The translations under genes and the position numbers were made by a program. This document shows positions 62,422 through 64,000 of a stretch of 64,000 nucleotides of DNA, piece after piece. The notes below the pieces were generated by a model that was not told where the DNA came from, made no database searches, and saw only the letters and a list, made by a program, of their open reading frames with translations. Location: NCBI GenBank assembly GCA_016710325.1, contig JADJXK010000002.1, positions 620,001 through 684,000 on the forward strand. Reading direction: 5' to 3'. The stretch is from Candidatus Leptofilum proximum (lineage in GTDB: Bacteria; Chloroflexota; Anaerolineae; Promineifilales; Promineifilaceae). The first letter of the stretch is position 1, and each line of letters opens with the position of its first letter.

Positions 62422-63813
62422 TTACAAAACGGTGAGGGGGATTGCTTCAATCGCTTCGGGTTGCTCTGGCTGCGCATCGGCGGCCGTACCAGACAAACTC
62501 CACGGCCCGGCATGCTCGATCTTCACCAGCACCAACTCACCCTTCAAATTGCGCGGATCGTCGAAGAAAACGAGCTTGTTCTGCGGGGAACGGCCGCGCC
62601 AGCTGCCTTTGTGTTTGTCCTCCACCAGCACCTCAACCGTTTCGCCCAACCAGCGGTTGTTCCGCTCTTGGGAAATCTCTTTTTGCAGATTTTCGATCAG
62701 GTGGAAGCGGCGGCGCTTTTCGGCGTCCGGCACGTCGTCTTCCATGCGGCGGGCGCTGACGGTGCCGGGGCGTGGACTGTAGCGGGCCAGGTGCACCTTG
62801 TCCAGCTTGAGATCGGCCAGTACGTCGTAGGTGTCCTGGAACTGTTCGGCCGTTTCACCGGGAAAACCAACAATGATGTCGCAGTGAACGGCCGCATCCG
62901 GCACGATCCGGTGAATGCGCTCTACCAAATCGCGGTACTCCGCCTGGGTGTAGCCGCGCTTCATGTTGGCCAGCACCTCATCGTTGCCTGCCTGAATGGG
63001 CACCTCAATTTGCGGCATCACCTTGGGCAGATCGGCCACCGCCTGGAGAATTTTGTCGGTCATGTAGTTGGGATGGCTGGTGAGGAAGCGAATCCGCTGC
63101 AAGCCGTCGATGTCGTTGATGACACGCAGCAGGTCGGCGAGATCGGGTCCATTAGCGGAGTCCCCTCCGCCAACATCGTAGCCGTAGCGGTCCACGATCT
63201 GGCCCAGCAGGACCACTTCCTTCACGCCCTGGGCCACCAGCGAGCGCACCTCGGCGGCAATTTCGCCGATGGGGCGGCTGCGCTCGATGCCGCGCTTTTG
63301 CGGGATGATGCAGAAGGTGCAGGCGTGGGAGCAGCCATACACGATGCTCACCGGGGCGGAAATCAGCTTGCCGCGCTCGTTGGCAGGCAAAATCACCTCG
63401 CCGTCCATGAGAGCGTGGCGCTGCGTCGTTTCGCTCAGGTCCAGGCTCAGGTCATCGCCCTGGCGCAGCAGGGATACCAGCGGTTTGCCGTCGGTGGAGG
63501 GCTCCATGAAGACGTCGACAAAGGGGAAGGCGGCGGACAGCTTCTCGTTGCCGCGCACGCCCACCACGCAGCCCATGACGGCGATGGTTTTGTCGGGATG
63601 TTTTTCTTTTAACGGCCGTAAATTCTGCAATTTCCCATACGCCTTATCCTCCGACTGCTGGCGCACCGTGCACGTTTCCAGCACGATGACGTCGGCATCC
63701 TCGGCGCGGGCGGTGGATTTGTAGCCAAGCTTCTCCAGCTCGGTGGCCACCCGCCGGGCATCGGCATAGTTCATTTGACAGCCTGTAATCCAGAAATGGT
63801 ATTTTTTAGTCAT
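62422..63813 (-). CDS. miaB: tRNA-i(6)A37 methylthiotransferase MiaB
   Basis: A 463-residue radical-SAM enzyme that adds a methylthio group to isopentenyl-adenosine 37 of tRNAs reading UNN codons. The three N-terminal cysteines that hold the auxiliary iron-sulfur cluster are in ITGCQMN, LETCTVRQ and VMGCVVG; the SAM cluster is CSHACTFC; the C-terminal 65 residues form a TRAM domain (GETVEVLVEDKHKG). The start at 63813 is where family similarity begins; upstream in-frame codons are repeat sequence (GTGAAAC element) and no strong ribosome-binding site is seen. Confidence 0.93.
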   Translation of the reverse strand: MTKKYHFWITGCQMNYADARRVATELEKLGYKSTARAEDADVIVLETCTVRQQSEDKAYGKLQNLRPLKEKHPDKTIAVMGCVVGVRGNEKLSAAFPFVDVFMEPSTDGKPLVSLLRQGDDLSLDLSETTQRHALMDGEVILPANERGKLISAPVSIVYGCSHACTFCIIPQKRGIERSRPIGEIAAEVRSLVAQGVKEVVLLGQIVDRYGYDVGGGDSANGPDLADLLRVINDIDGLQRIRFLTSHPNYMTDKILQAVADLPKVMPQIEVPIQAGNDEVLANMKRGYTQAEYRDLVERIHRIVPDAAVHCDIIVGFPGETAEQFQDTYDVLADLKLDKVHLARYSPRPGTVSARRMEDDVPDAEKRRRFHLIENLQKEISQERNNRWLGETVEVLVEDKHKGSWRGRSPQNKLVFFDDPRNLKGELVLVKIEHAGPWSLSGTAADAQPEQPEAIEAIPLTVL

Positions 63814-63844
63814 AAGGATTTTTGCCACAGAGAGGAGAGTGAAG

Positions 63845-63894
63845 CGTGAAACGTGAAACGTGATTTTCTCACGCATCACGTTTCACGTTTCACG
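63845..63894. repeat. GTGAAAC stem-loop element, copy 5
   Basis: CGTGAAACGTGAAACGTGA (63845-63863) is perfectly complementary to 63876-63894. It lies upstream of miaB, next to a CCACAGAGA segment as in the copy near 42.7 kb. Confidence 0.88.
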
Positions 63895-64000
63895 TAGCTC
63901 TTAATCTCCAGCCTGCACTCTTTTTTTCAAGATAGTCTGCCTACAATCAGCAGTTCAGTTAACCGAAAGGTGATTCTATCGTTGCTAATTTGGGGCGTCA

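Noticed and set aside
63982..64000. Start of a gene at the window end (TTG after AAAGGTGA)
   Set aside because: Only six codons remain, too few to support a call, although the ribosome-binding site is plausible.
1..64000. tRNA, rRNA or tmRNA genes
   Set aside because: I looked for T-arm patterns such as GGTTCGAATCC and conserved rRNA segments on both strands and saw none; a covariance-model scan would be decisive.

Overview
The window is one continuous stretch of a bacterial chromosome, mostly GC-rich, dense with genes and without rRNA, tRNA or CRISPR. Gene content points to a filamentous-type Chloroflexota (Anaerolineae/Ardenticatenia-like). The grounds are proline/threonine-rich surface proteins with PTPT linkers, an LCP protein next to a MoxR/DUF58/PDZ cluster, very long cyclase-ATPase-TPR proteins, a Bacillus-like FadN/FadA/FadE beta-oxidation set and two-component proteins in a genome with little operon conservation. 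This placement is inference from family content; no rRNA is present to confirm it.

Layout. 0-2 kb: a small YwbE protein and an IS630-type insertion sequence abutting the stop codon of the thiolase gene. 1.9-10.5 kb: a minus-strand run folK, tetR-type regulator, folP, two acyl-CoA dehydrogenases, fadN-like and fadA-like genes, separated by stem-loops built of 7-base words. 10.7-18.2 kb: LysM/M23 peptidase, alpha/beta hydrolase, PRPP synthetase, aat, HMG-CoA lyase, rhodanese, DUF423, a small Death-like/effector-associated-domain protein and coaBC. 18.2-22.8 kb: pckA with a long leader and a TTG start, then a membrane-anchored cytochrome c-domain protein. 22.9-32.2 kb: a candidate nitrile-hydratase-leader (NHLP) type precursor peptide facing two giant paralogues (1379 and 1390 aa) whose architecture matches mammalian soluble adenylyl cyclase (two cyclase domains, ATPase, TPR). 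32.6-41.3 kb: two glycosyltransferases, uridine kinase, a PT-rich surface protein, two orphan histidine kinases and a small M23 protein. 41.4-49.8 kb: proA, proB, class II aldolase, TatD, an AT-rich membrane GT-C pair and an aldo/keto reductase. 49.8-64 kb: an unknown protein, a secreted multi-domain GH13 amylase/pullulanase, an SDR, a MoxR-DUF58-PDZ operon, an LCP lipoprotein and miaB.

Two genome-wide signals stand out and are not explained by any gene. First, the palindrome ACGGCCGT occurs about 115 times by eye, where composition predicts one or two, inside and outside genes; it is a highly iterated palindrome comparable in kind to cyanobacterial HIP1. It is missing from the IS element and from several AT-rich stretches, so it doubles as a marker of resident versus acquired DNA. 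Second, many intergenic gaps hold stem-loops whose arms are tandem heptanucleotides (GTGAAAC, GAGATTG, GTAAGCG and others), several of which begin at or contain the stop codon of the preceding gene; the GTGAAAC version is embedded in a dispersed element of roughly 120 bases.

The most promising biological system is the 22.9-32.2 kb block: precursor-like peptide plus two soluble-adenylyl-cyclase-like proteins, one with a lost P-loop lysine, and a sharp base-composition break inside the first cyclase gene.
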